A DNA stretch of 19,565 nucleotides. It comes from DATAEY01 sp045805565. GTDB taxonomy: Bacteria > Actinomycetota > Thermoleophilia > Solirubrobacterales > Solirubrobacteraceae. A program made the translations under genes and the position numbers. The stretch spans positions 1 through 19,565 of the forward strand of contig JBJMKZ010000001.1 of the NCBI GenBank assembly GCA_045805565.1. The letters run 5' to 3'. The notes beneath the pieces were generated by a model, which did no database searches, was not told where the DNA came from, and was given only the letters and a program-made list of their open reading frames with translations. Position 1 is the stretch's first letter. Each line of letters begins with the position of its first letter. Of this stretch, positions 7,477 through 14,570 are shown in pieces.

Positions 7477-8837
7477 GCCGCCGCTTCCGCCGGCGAGCGC
7501 CCCGCCACCAGCCCGAGGCGGCGGCCGAGGTCCGATCGCATCCGCTCCTGCGGATCCAGCCGGGCGCGGACCTCCCGCCACTCGGGCAGCCGCGGGTACA
7601 TCTGCGCCAGCAGGTCGGGCCGCAGCCGCGAGTCCTTGGAGAGGTACACCCGCCCGCCGGCGCCCGCCACCAGCTCGTCGAGCCCGTCGAGGAGCGGGGC
7701 CAGCCCGGGCGCGTCGGCCGGGACATCGAGCGCCAGCGTCCAGCCCGGCATGGGGAACGAGATCAGCCCGCGCTCGCGGCCGAAGCGCTTGAGCACCGCC
7801 AGGAACGACGCGCACCGCGCCCCACTCAGGCGCTCGATCGCCGCCCGCAGAGCGTCCTCCGCTCCGAACGGGACCACCAGCTGGTACTGCACGAAGCCGC
7901 GCCGCCCGTACATCCGATTCCAGCCGCGCACCGCGTCGAGAGGAAAGAAGAAGCGCTCCAGCGACTCCAGGCGCCCGCGCTGGAGACGCGGCGCGCGGCG
8001 GAAGTAGACCTCGTTGAACGCGGCGACCGTCGAGCGGCGCAGCAGTCCGTGGGGGACCCACGGCGGCGCGGCCAGCTGCGGCGGCGGCGGCGCGCTCAGC
8101 GGCGAGTGGCGCCGCTCGGGCGGCAGCTCGTCCAGCGTCGCGTGGTCACCCCGGAACAGGACCGAGCGCCCCAGCTGCGAACCGCGGGCCAGACAGTCGA
8201 TCCACGCCACCGAGTAGCGGTACTCCTCGTCGCGCTCCTCCATGCGCGCCAGCGCGTCCTCGAGGTCGGCGGCCCGTTCGGTGTCGACCCGCATCCAGGA
8301 GGTCTCGATCCGCGACAGCCGGACGGTCGCCGCGACGACCACGCCAGTCAGGCCCATCCCCCCGGTGGTGGCGGCGAACACCTCGGGCTCGCGGCCGGGA
8401 GAGCACTCGATCCGCTCGCCCTCGGGCGTCACCAGCTCCAGCCACAGCACGTGGTCGCCGAAGGCGCCGTCGCGATGGTGGTTCTTGCCGTGGATGTCCG
8501 ACGCGATCGCCCCGCCCACCGTCACGAAGCGGGTGCCGGGGACCACGTCGGGAAACCAGCCCAGCGGGAGCACGAGGGAGATCAGCCGGTCGAGGGAGAG
8601 TCCCGCCTCCACCGTGGCCCGCCCCGCCGCCAGGTCGAGGTCGCGCACCGCGTCCAGGCCGCTCGTGTCGATCACGGTCCCCCCCGCGTTCTGCGCTGCA
8701 TCGCCGTACGCGCGTCCCATCCCCCGTGCGATCGCACCCCTCTCTGGGCCGTCGCGCAGCAGCCCGACCACCTCGTCGACGACGCGCGGGCGGTGAACGG
8801 TGGCTCGCGTGCGAGCCGTCAGCCCCCAGCCGCTCAA
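7473..8837 (-). CDS. dprE1: Polyprenyl-phosphoryl-ribose 2-oxidase (DprE1)
   Basis: This flavoprotein of the vanillyl-alcohol-oxidase fold oxidises the 2'-hydroxyl of polyprenyl-phosphoryl-beta-D-ribose using FAD. With a TTG start it has 454 residues, close to the roughly 460 of the mycobacterial enzyme. FAD-binding segments are RGMGRAYGDAAQNAGG (38-53) and VTVGGAIASDIHGKNHH (105-121), the latter an almost exact DprE1 signature. The C-terminal half matches strongly (WNRMYGRRGFVQYQ, LISFPMPGW, AQMYPRLPEW). The active-site lysine corresponding to mycobacterial K418 is K401 in YLSKDSR. The position of the benzothiazinone-reactive cysteine (C387 in M. tuberculosis, in GWNICVDFP) is alanine here (A369 in GWTLALDVP). 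The exact start is uncertain: the TTG at 8837 has only a weak GAGG ahead of it. Confidence 0.93.
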   Translation of the reverse strand: MSGWGLTARTRATVHRPRVVDEVVGLLRDGPERGAIARGMGRAYGDAAQNAGGTVIDTSGLDAVRDLDLAAGRATVEAGLSLDRLISLVLPLGWFPDVVPGTRFVTVGGAIASDIHGKNHHRDGAFGDHVLWLELVTPEGERIECSPGREPEVFAATTGGMGLTGVVVAATVRLSRIETSWMRVDTERAADLEDALARMEERDEEYRYSVAWIDCLARGSQLGRSVLFRGDHATLDELPPERRHSPLSAPPPPQLAAPPWVPHGLLRRSTVAAFNEVYFRRAPRLQRGRLESLERFFFPLDAVRGWNRMYGRRGFVQYQLVVPFGAEDALRAAIERLSGARCASFLAVLKRFGRERGLISFPMPGWTLALDVPADAPGLAPLLDGLDELVAGAGGRVYLSKDSRLRPDLLAQMYPRLPEWREVRARLDPQERMRSDLGRRLGLVAGRSPAEAAA

Positions 8838-8892
8838 CAGCCTCGGCTCGCCACGACCGTCGGCCGCGCCAGCGGCCCCGGCGCCGCCGGGC

Positions 8893-9873
8893 TCAGTGGA
8901 CGACGGAGACACCGGCGCCCCAGATGACCAGCCAGACCAGCCCGAGCACCTGCAGGGGACGGTCACCGAGCACGATGTCCTCGGGCGCGCCCCCGTGCCC
9001 CTCCTCCAGCAGCAGCGCATAGCGCAGGATCGCCACCGCGAAGGGCACGATCGACAGCTCGAACCAGGGGACGGAGCTCTCCAGACGCGACTGCTCGAAC
9101 GCCCACAGGCAGTAGCTGAGCAGGGTCACCCCGGATGCCATCGTCCAGACGTAGCGCAGGTATCCCGACGAATAGGTGGCCAGCGTCGCGCGGACCGTCT
9201 CGCGCTCGGCCCCCATCGTCACGTGCTCGCTGTAGCGCTTGCCGGCCACCATGAACAGCGACCCGAACGAGGCGACGATCAAGAACCAGCGCGAGATCGG
9301 CACGTCGACGGCCAGGCCGCCCGCGACGGCGCGGACGATGAACCCCGAGGCCACCACGGCGATGTCGAGCACCGCCATGTGCTTGAGCCACAGCGTGTAG
9401 GAGACCATCATCAGGACGTAGCCGGCCAGCAGGGCGAAGAACCCCCCGCGCACGGCGGCCGCGACGCCGAGGCCCGCGACCAGCAGGACTGCGGCCGCCG
9501 CCATCGCCGCCCTGATGCTGACCTGGCCCGCGGCGATGGGGCGGGTGCTCTTGACCGGGTGCTGGCGGTCCGCCTCGACATCGCCGACGTCATTGACCAG
9601 GTAGGCGGCGCTGGAGACCAGGCAGAAGGCCACGAACGCCAGCGCGGTCTTGCCCGCCGGGCCGGACTGGGTCAGAACGCCTGCGGCAGCGGGAGCGGCG
9701 GCGACGAGCACGTTCTTGGCCCACTGCTTCGGGCGCAGGGCGCGCAGCAGCGCGGCCACGGCCGGCCGGCCGGATGCCGGCTCGCCTGCGGCCGAAGACG
9801 GCGCCACGAGCCCCTGCTGGGCGGCTTCGGCGTCGGGGGAGGCGATCTGGAAGGGTTTGGACATAAGCTCCAT
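8893..9873 (-). CDS. ubiA: Polyprenyl-phosphate 5-phosphoribosyltransferase (DPPR synthase, UbiA family)
   Basis: This 326-residue integral membrane prenyltransferase-fold enzyme is the counterpart of mycobacterial Rv3806c. It transfers 5-phosphoribose from PRPP to polyprenyl phosphate, the first committed step of D-arabinofuranose donor synthesis. The family's first Asp-rich motif is NDVGDVEAD (94-102), followed by RPIAAG (111-116). Other segments shared with the mycobacterial enzyme are RPKQWAKNVLV (47-57), LKHMAVLDI, FGSLFMVAGKRYSE and CLWAFEQSRLESS, plus the final PEDIVLGDRPLQVLGLVW. About nine hydrophobic segments are present. It is the first gene of the ubiA-dprE1-dprE2 unit. Two starts are possible: the ATG at 9873, or one three codons later (9864) that has GGAG close upstream. 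It is divergent from the GH172 gene. Confidence 0.93.
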   Translation of the reverse strand: MELMSKPFQIASPDAEAAQQGLVAPSSAAGEPASGRPAVAALLRALRPKQWAKNVLVAAAPAAAGVLTQSGPAGKTALAFVAFCLVSSAAYLVNDVGDVEADRQHPVKSTRPIAAGQVSIRAAMAAAAVLLVAGLGVAAAVRGGFFALLAGYVLMMVSYTLWLKHMAVLDIAVVASGFIVRAVAGGLAVDVPISRWFLIVASFGSLFMVAGKRYSEHVTMGAERETVRATLATYSSGYLRYVWTMASGVTLLSYCLWAFEQSRLESSVPWFELSIVPFAVAILRYALLLEEGHGGAPEDIVLGDRPLQVLGLVWLVIWGAGVSVVH

Positions 9874-9934
9874 CGGGCCCCCCGCCGCGCACCCGCAGGG
9901 GCCTTTTCACACCGCCACCGTGTTTCTCATTCTA

Positions 9935-11482
9935 ATGTCACGCTCCCGGCTGCCCCGAGGATGCGCGCTCGGGTCCGTCGCGGCCTGCTCCCTGGCGCTC
10001 GCCGCGCCGGCCGCGGCGAGCGCCGCGCCGACCGATCCCAAGGGGCCGGTGGGATGGGACACGCTGCGGCGGCTCGACCTGCTGCCCCTGTTCCGGCTGG
10101 GGGTCTCGACCCGACAGTTCTCCTCCTACGACCGGCGCGGGTCCAACAACGATGGGCTGCGCGGCACCTTCTCGTGCCTGCGTACGACGCCCGCGGAGGG
10201 ATGCGTGATCGCCGAGCACGCCGGCCCGGGCGAGGTCGACTCGATCTGGTTCACCCGTAACCGCGGCGTGGTGACGGCGACCGGACGACTGCGGATCGAC
10301 CTCGACGGACGCACGGTCGTCAACGCCCCGCTCCAGCGGGTGGTCAACGGCGGGCTGGGGGCGCCCTTCGCCTTCCCGCTGGTGGCCAACGCCGCGCAGA
10401 GCTCGGGGGGCGTCTACGTCAAGGTCCCGATGCCCTTCCGCCAGTCGATGCGGATCTCCACCCAGGCCAACCCCCGCTACTACCACGTAACCTACCGGAC
10501 CTTCTCCGACGCGGCGGGAGTCCCGTCGTTCGACCCCTCACAGCGGGCGGGCGACGTCCTGGCCGCGCTTCGCTCGGCCGGGCCCCGCGATCCCAAGCCC
10601 CCGGTCGCGGGCGCGGGCACCGTGCGGCGCAGCTTCGCGCTGGCCCCGGGCCGCCGCGTGTCGCTGGCGGCCATCGCCCGGCCGGGCGTCATCACCGCCC
10701 TGCGGCTGCGCTTCCGGCGGCTCGCCGCGTCTCGAACCGGTCTGCCGCCGCGGGCCGACCTGCTGCGCTCGGCCCGGCTGCAGATCTCCTTCGACGGGCG
10801 TCGCACGGTGGACTCGCCCCTGGGCGAGTTCTTCGGCTCGGGCGTCGCCCCGGCGACCGTACGCGCGCTGACCTTCGCCCAGAGCCCGGCCGCCACCGGG
10901 TTCCTCTCCTCCTGGTGGCCGATGCCGTTCCTGCGCTCGGCCGAGGTCAGGCTGGTCAACTCGTCGCGGACGGGCGTGCTGGGCGCCGACGCCCTGGTCA
11001 CCTACGCGCCCGAGCCCGACATGGTCGCTGCGCTCGCCGCCGGCCGCGCCGGTCGCTTCCACGCCACCTCGCGGCGAGGCTTCACCGCCGGCGGGCGGGA
11101 CTGGACCGTATTGGCGGCGGGCGGGCGCGGCACGCTGGTCGGAGTCAGCCACACCATGCGCGGCCCGCTCATCCGCCGCTACCTCGAAGGCGACGAGCGA
11201 GTGTCGGTGGACGGGGCGCGCGCCCTGATCGGAACCGGCACCGAGGACTTCTACGAGGGCGGGTGGTACTTCAACCACGGGCCGTTCACCCGGCCGTTGA
11301 ACGGCGACCCCTCGCACCGGATCGGTGGCGCGCTGTGCCCGGGGGCGGACTGCACGGCGGCCTACCGGCTGCTGATCGGCGACGCGATCGGGTTCTCGTC
11401 GTCGCTGCGCTTCGGCTTCGAGCACGGCAACCGCAACACGGTTCGCGGCCTGTACGGCACCACGGCCTACTGGTATGGCTGA
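9935..11482 (+). CDS. Exported DUF2961 / GH172 family protein (candidate D-arabinofuranosidase)
   Basis: This 515-residue protein has a signal peptide (basic RSRLPRG, hydrophobic core, probable cleavage after ASA near residue 30), so it acts outside the membrane. It is a single-domain DUF2961 protein. Residues 67-77 read DRRGSNNDGLRG. IAEHAGPGEVDSIWF (92-106) matches the family's conserved G-G-I--IW strand. GTGTEDFYEGGW (433-444) is the diagnostic GTGTED motif, with E437 and E441 as candidate acidic residues. The C-terminus ends in the typical AYWY. GH172 contains alpha-D-fructofuranosidases and exo-acting D-arabinofuranosidases that attack mycobacterial arabinan. Activity here is inferred from its location 60 bases from the arabinofuranose-donor operon. 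There is no clear ribosome-binding site. An in-frame GTG at 9920 is an alternative start. Confidence 0.85.
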   Translation: MSRSRLPRGCALGSVAACSLALAAPAAASAAPTDPKGPVGWDTLRRLDLLPLFRLGVSTRQFSSYDRRGSNNDGLRGTFSCLRTTPAEGCVIAEHAGPGEVDSIWFTRNRGVVTATGRLRIDLDGRTVVNAPLQRVVNGGLGAPFAFPLVANAAQSSGGVYVKVPMPFRQSMRISTQANPRYYHVTYRTFSDAAGVPSFDPSQRAGDVLAALRSAGPRDPKPPVAGAGTVRRSFALAPGRRVSLAAIARPGVITALRLRFRRLAASRTGLPPRADLLRSARLQISFDGRRTVDSPLGEFFGSGVAPATVRALTFAQSPAATGFLSSWWPMPFLRSAEVRLVNSSRTGVLGADALVTYAPEPDMVAALAAGRAGRFHATSRRGFTAGGRDWTVLAAGGRGTLVGVSHTMRGPLIRRYLEGDERVSVDGARALIGTGTEDFYEGGWYFNHGPFTRPLNGDPSHRIGGALCPGADCTAAYRLLIGDAIGFSSSLRFGFEHGNRNTVRGLYGTTAYWYG

Positions 11483-12476
11483 GCCGCCGGTCCGCCGCAC
11501 CGTGCTCGAGCGGGTGGGCAGCGCCGGGGCCACCGCAGCCTCGCTGGGGGGTGAGCGCTCGCGCTGGCGGCGGGTGGCCGTCGCCACGATCGCCGTGCTG
11601 GCGATCGGCTTCCTGGCCTACACCGTCGCTCGCAACTGGTCGCGCCTGCCCCACATCCGCTGGCGCTTCGAGCCCGCCTGGCTGGTCGGTTGCGTCGCCG
11701 CGTTGCTCGTCTTCCAGGCGATCCAGGCGCAGATGTGGGTGGGGATCCTGCGCGCCCTGGGCGGCCGCCTGGCCACGTCCCGCGGATGGTGGATCTGGAG
11801 CGCCTCCATGCTCGCGCGGTACATCCCCACCAACCTGGCGATGGTAGTCGGGCGAACCGCGATGGCCGAGCGCGACGGCATCCCCAAGCGGGTGACGATG
11901 GCCAGCACCCTCTACCAGCTCGGCGTGGCCTTCGCGGGGGCCACCGCGGTCGGGGCCTACTTCGTGGTCGAGCTGCCCAACCTCCAGGGCACGCCCGCGC
12001 GCTTTGCCGCGGTGGCGCTTCCCGTGGCGGCCCTGGTGGCTCTGGACCCGCGCATCTTCCACCGTCTCGCCGACTTCGCCCTGCGGCGGCTGGGGCGCGA
12101 GCCCCTGCCCGTCTCCCTCCCGCGCTCGGCGATGCTGTTCTACACCGCGGTTTCGGCGGTCTCGTTCGTGATCGCCGGGGTGGCGGTGTGGGCGTTCACC
12201 GAGGCGATCCATCCGCTGGCCTCGGCGGACATCCCGACCGTCATCGGCGCCTACTCCGTGGGCTTCGCGGTATCGGTGCTCACCGTGGTGCTGCCCGGCG
12301 GTCTGGGCGCCCGCGAGGGGGCGATGGTGGCGGCACTGTCGCCGGTGATGCCGCTCACCGTGGCGATCGCGGTTTCGGTCGCCGTGAGGCTGCTGCAGAT
12401 CGGGGTCGAGGTGCTGTTCGCGACCATCACGCCGGTGTGGGCCAGGCGATCCGCCACGGCGCCCAGGCGCGCCTGA
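11475..12476 (+). CDS. Flippase-like (UPF0104 / LPG synthase TM-domain) membrane protein
   Basis: This 333-residue protein has about seven or eight predicted membrane helices (approximately 35-52, 66-86, 150-166, 176-190, 222-243, 255-273, 288-308). It carries the two hallmark segments of the lysylphosphatidylglycerol-synthase membrane-domain family: ARYIPTN (114-120) with the following GRTAMAERDGIPKR, and PGGLGAREG (274-282). The soluble synthetase domain of MprF is absent. Stand-alone members are annotated as flippase-like and often accompany polyprenyl-glycan genes. The gene overlaps the end of the GH172 gene by eight bases and itself overlaps the next gene, so the three are coupled. Moving polyprenyl-phosphoryl-arabinose across the membrane is an attractive but unproven role. 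Confidence 0.8.
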   Translation: MAEPPVRRTVLERVGSAGATAASLGGERSRWRRVAVATIAVLAIGFLAYTVARNWSRLPHIRWRFEPAWLVGCVAALLVFQAIQAQMWVGILRALGGRLATSRGWWIWSASMLARYIPTNLAMVVGRTAMAERDGIPKRVTMASTLYQLGVAFAGATAVGAYFVVELPNLQGTPARFAAVALPVAALVALDPRIFHRLADFALRRLGREPLPVSLPRSAMLFYTAVSAVSFVIAGVAVWAFTEAIHPLASADIPTVIGAYSVGFAVSVLTVVLPGGLGAREGAMVAALSPVMPLTVAIAVSVAVRLLQIGVEVLFATITPVWARRSATAPRRA

Positions 12477-13828
12477 CCCGGCTCGCCGGCCGCCGTGACT
12501 GGTGGCCGTTCGTCCTGCTGCTGGTCGCCTACGCGATCGTGCGGGTGGCCGCGTTCGACGGCGTCACCACCATCGCCTATCGGGACAGCGAGAGCTACCT
12601 CGACGTCGCCCGGCAGTCGCTGCTGAGCCCGAGCTTCTGGGCAGGCGCCCGTCCCTGGACGGTGCCGCTGATCTACAAGCTCCTGCCCCAGACCGACGAG
12701 GCGCGCGCCATCGCCCAGCTCGTCATCTCGATCGCGTGCTGGGCGGCGCTGTCCGCGGTGGTCGCCCGCTGCCTGCGGCCGGGGGTCTACCGGCTCGTCG
12801 CCTTCGCCGCCCTGCTGGGCTTCTCGACGAGCTTCTCGATCATCCGCTGGGACACGCTCATCCTGTCGGAGTCGGTGTCGATCTCGCTGACCGCCCTGGC
12901 CACCGCCGCCTGGTTGGAGCTGGTCAGGGCGCCGCGCCCGCGGGCCGTGGTCGCCGTCCTGGTCGCCAACCTGCTCTGGGTGTTCACCCGCGACTCCAAC
13001 GCCTTCCTGGCGCTGCTCACGGCGCTGCCGGCGCTGGTGTGGATGGCGCGGCCCGGCGCGATCCCCCGGCGCTGGCCGGCGCTGCTCGCGGGCGTCCTGG
13101 CGGCGATGTCCGTGGCCAGCGTGGCTGCCACCGGGACCAAGGAGGCGCAGCTGCGGCGCAACGATCGGCCGCTGCTGCACGTGGTCGGACGGCGCGTGCT
13201 GATCCACCCCGATCTGCAGGCGTACTTCGAGCGCCACGGGATGCCCAGCCCGCCGCCGCGCGTGAGGCGCTATCGCAAGGCCCTCGCCGCCATCGGCGCG
13301 ACCATCCCCTCCGACCGCCGTACCGACGCATTCCTGAGCTGGGTTCGCCAGCACGGGCGCGGGACCTTGGCGCGGTACCTGATCGCCCACCCGGGGGCGG
13401 CGCTGCGCCCCCTGATCAGGTTCCGCCGGCGTCTTCTGGGCGGGGTGACCGTCGGCTACCGATCACCGGACGCGCGCCGGGCGCTGCCCGAGCCGGTCGC
13501 GTCGGCGCTCTACCCGCACCGCGCCTCGAGCGCGCTGCTCTGGCTGGCGATGGCCTCGGCGCTCGCGCTGCTCGGCGCGCTGGCCGGCCGGCCCCGTCGC
13601 ACCTGGCTGGTGCCGATCGGCCTGATCCTGCTCGAGATCCCCCATGCCGCCCTCGTCTACCACGGGGACACGCTGGAGATACCCCGGCACGCGATCCTGA
13701 TGGCGATCATGCTGCGCCTCGGCGCCCTGATTCTCGCGCTGTTCGCCGCCGGCACGCTGCTCGAGAGCCTGATCGCGCGGACGAGCCAGGGACGCGTGAC
13801 CCGCTCAGACGATAGGTTGCCGGCATGA
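12437..13828 (+). CDS. GT-C-like polytopic membrane protein (candidate polyprenyl-P-sugar-dependent glycosyltransferase)
   Basis: Read from the GTG at 12437, this 463-residue protein has about nine to ten hydrophobic helices. The first helix (22-39) is followed by an external loop with YRDSESYLDVARQ (48-60), where D50 and E52 sit at the place of the catalytic acidic residues of GT-C enzymes. FSIIRWDTLILSESVSISLT and LLWVFTRDSN are the kind of loop motifs seen in GT39/PMT-like families. A soluble stretch (NDRPLLHVVGRRVLIHPDLQ) follows mid-protein, and the helices resume at the C-terminus. It is shorter than mycobacterial AftA/AftB and has no carbohydrate-binding domain. It overlaps the flippase-like gene by 40 bases and the next gene by four. 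Its place in an arabinofuranose-donor cluster suggests an arabinosyltransferase; the sugar is not shown by sequence. Confidence 0.65.
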   Translation: MGQAIRHGAQARLTRLAGRRDWWPFVLLLVAYAIVRVAAFDGVTTIAYRDSESYLDVARQSLLSPSFWAGARPWTVPLIYKLLPQTDEARAIAQLVISIACWAALSAVVARCLRPGVYRLVAFAALLGFSTSFSIIRWDTLILSESVSISLTALATAAWLELVRAPRPRAVVAVLVANLLWVFTRDSNAFLALLTALPALVWMARPGAIPRRWPALLAGVLAAMSVASVAATGTKEAQLRRNDRPLLHVVGRRVLIHPDLQAYFERHGMPSPPPRVRRYRKALAAIGATIPSDRRTDAFLSWVRQHGRGTLARYLIAHPGAALRPLIRFRRRLLGGVTVGYRSPDARRALPEPVASALYPHRASSALLWLAMASALALLGALAGRPRRTWLVPIGLILLEIPHAALVYHGDTLEIPRHAILMAIMLRLGALILALFAAGTLLESLIARTSQGRVTRSDDRLPA

Positions 13829-14058
13829 CCGCGGTCCGGTGGCTGCCAGCGGCCCTGATCCTCCTTGGGGTGCTCCTGCTCGTCGCGGCGGTCACCTACT
13901 TCGTGGTGCCCGCCCAGGGGCTTCCGTCGTTCTTGGGCGTCATCCCCGGATCGGAGGTGATTCGCTGGAAGCGCGGGCTCGCCTCTCTTCTGGTTGGGCT
14001 GATCTGCCTGATCGTCGGCGTCGTACAGGTCCGGCGAGATCTGGGCCGCAACCCCTAG
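13825..14058 (+). CDS. Small two-helix membrane protein of unknown function
   Basis: This 77-residue protein is not recognised as a named family. It has two hydrophobic helices (about 6-27 and 50-68) separated by a short loop, VPAQGLPSFLGVIPGSEVIRWKRG, and ends in the basic tail VRRDLGRNP. Its ATG overlaps the stop codon of the GT-C-like gene (ATGA), and a TAGGTT element lies about eight bases upstream, so it is clearly translated as part of that operon. It may be an accessory subunit of the upstream transferase or flippase-like protein, but nothing in the sequence proves it. A strong hairpin follows its stop. Confidence 0.7.
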   Translation: MTAVRWLPAALILLGVLLLVAAVTYFVVPAQGLPSFLGVIPGSEVIRWKRGLASLLVGLICLIVGVVQVRRDLGRNP

Positions 14059-14060
14059 GG

Positions 14061-14088
14061 ACGGGGTTGGCGGTACCGCCGACCCCGT
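14061..14088. terminator. GC-rich hairpin between convergent genes
   Basis: The sequence ACGGGGT-T-GGCGG-TA-CCGCC-G-ACCCCGT forms a nearly perfect 12-13 pair stem with one T-G wobble. It sits three bases after the stop of the small membrane protein and just after the end of the convergent DUF4383 gene. No U-tract follows, so it is a probable bidirectional, non-classical terminator. Confidence 0.55.
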
Positions 14089-14090
14089 GA

Positions 14091-14501
14091 CTACGCGGAC
14101 GACGTGCGAAGGGATGCAGCGCCTGCCGCCAGTCCCAGTACCCCAAGCAGCAGATGAAGGAGGTCATCCGGCCCGTTGATCGGGACTATGCCCAGGATGC
14201 TCTCGCCGCTTCCGAGTATGAGCCCCCAGATCGCCAGCGCCACGTAAATCACGCCGAGCACGAGGGCGTAGGCACGGGCGGAGGTGGCACTCCCCATCAC
14301 GACCAGGCCCAACGCTCCGGTCGCCAGGTGAACCAAGTTGTGCCACCCGTTGACGCCGAGAAGCCCAAACACCAGCTCCGTGTTCCCCGGCGTCCCGAAG
14401 GCGGCCGAGTAGAAGAAGCCGATGATGCCGGCGGCCACCAGGAGCGCCCCGACCACCAGCGCATAGAGCTGGGCTGGGCTTTTGTTGGCTATGGCTCCCA
14501 T
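14091..14501 (-). CDS. DUF4383 membrane protein
   Basis: This 136-residue protein has four hydrophobic helices (about 11-30, 42-70, 75-97 and 113-131). The conserved NxWHNLVHLATGALGL segment in the middle and DDLLHLLLGVLGLAAG near the end are the paired H-L-LG signatures of DUF4383, a small actinobacterial membrane family of unknown function. The start is the ATG at 14501, preceded by a moderately purine-rich sequence. It lies 69 bases downstream of the ThDP enzyme on the same strand. Readthrough is possible, but nothing suggests a shared role. Confidence 0.85.
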   Translation of the reverse strand: MGAIANKSPAQLYALVVGALLVAAGIIGFFYSAAFGTPGNTELVFGLLGVNGWHNLVHLATGALGLVVMGSATSARAYALVLGVIYVALAIWGLILGSGESILGIVPINGPDDLLHLLLGVLGLAAGAASLRTSSA

Positions 14502-14570
14502 CGACCCTCGAAGTCGGCGGTGCAGTAAAGCAGGCGATCGCGAGCGGCGCCCGGCAGGGCGATGTTGGGA

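Noticed and set aside
5806..8007. A 733-codon plus-strand open frame across the GNAT, dprE2 and dprE1 genes
   Set aside because: It is antisense to three well-supported genes, and its product is Arg/His/Gly-rich without domain signatures, as expected for a GC-rich shadow frame.
9931..9936. TCTAAT as a -10 promoter element for the GH172 gene
   Set aside because: It matches five of six consensus bases but overlaps the start codon, and no -35 lies at the right distance; probably chance.
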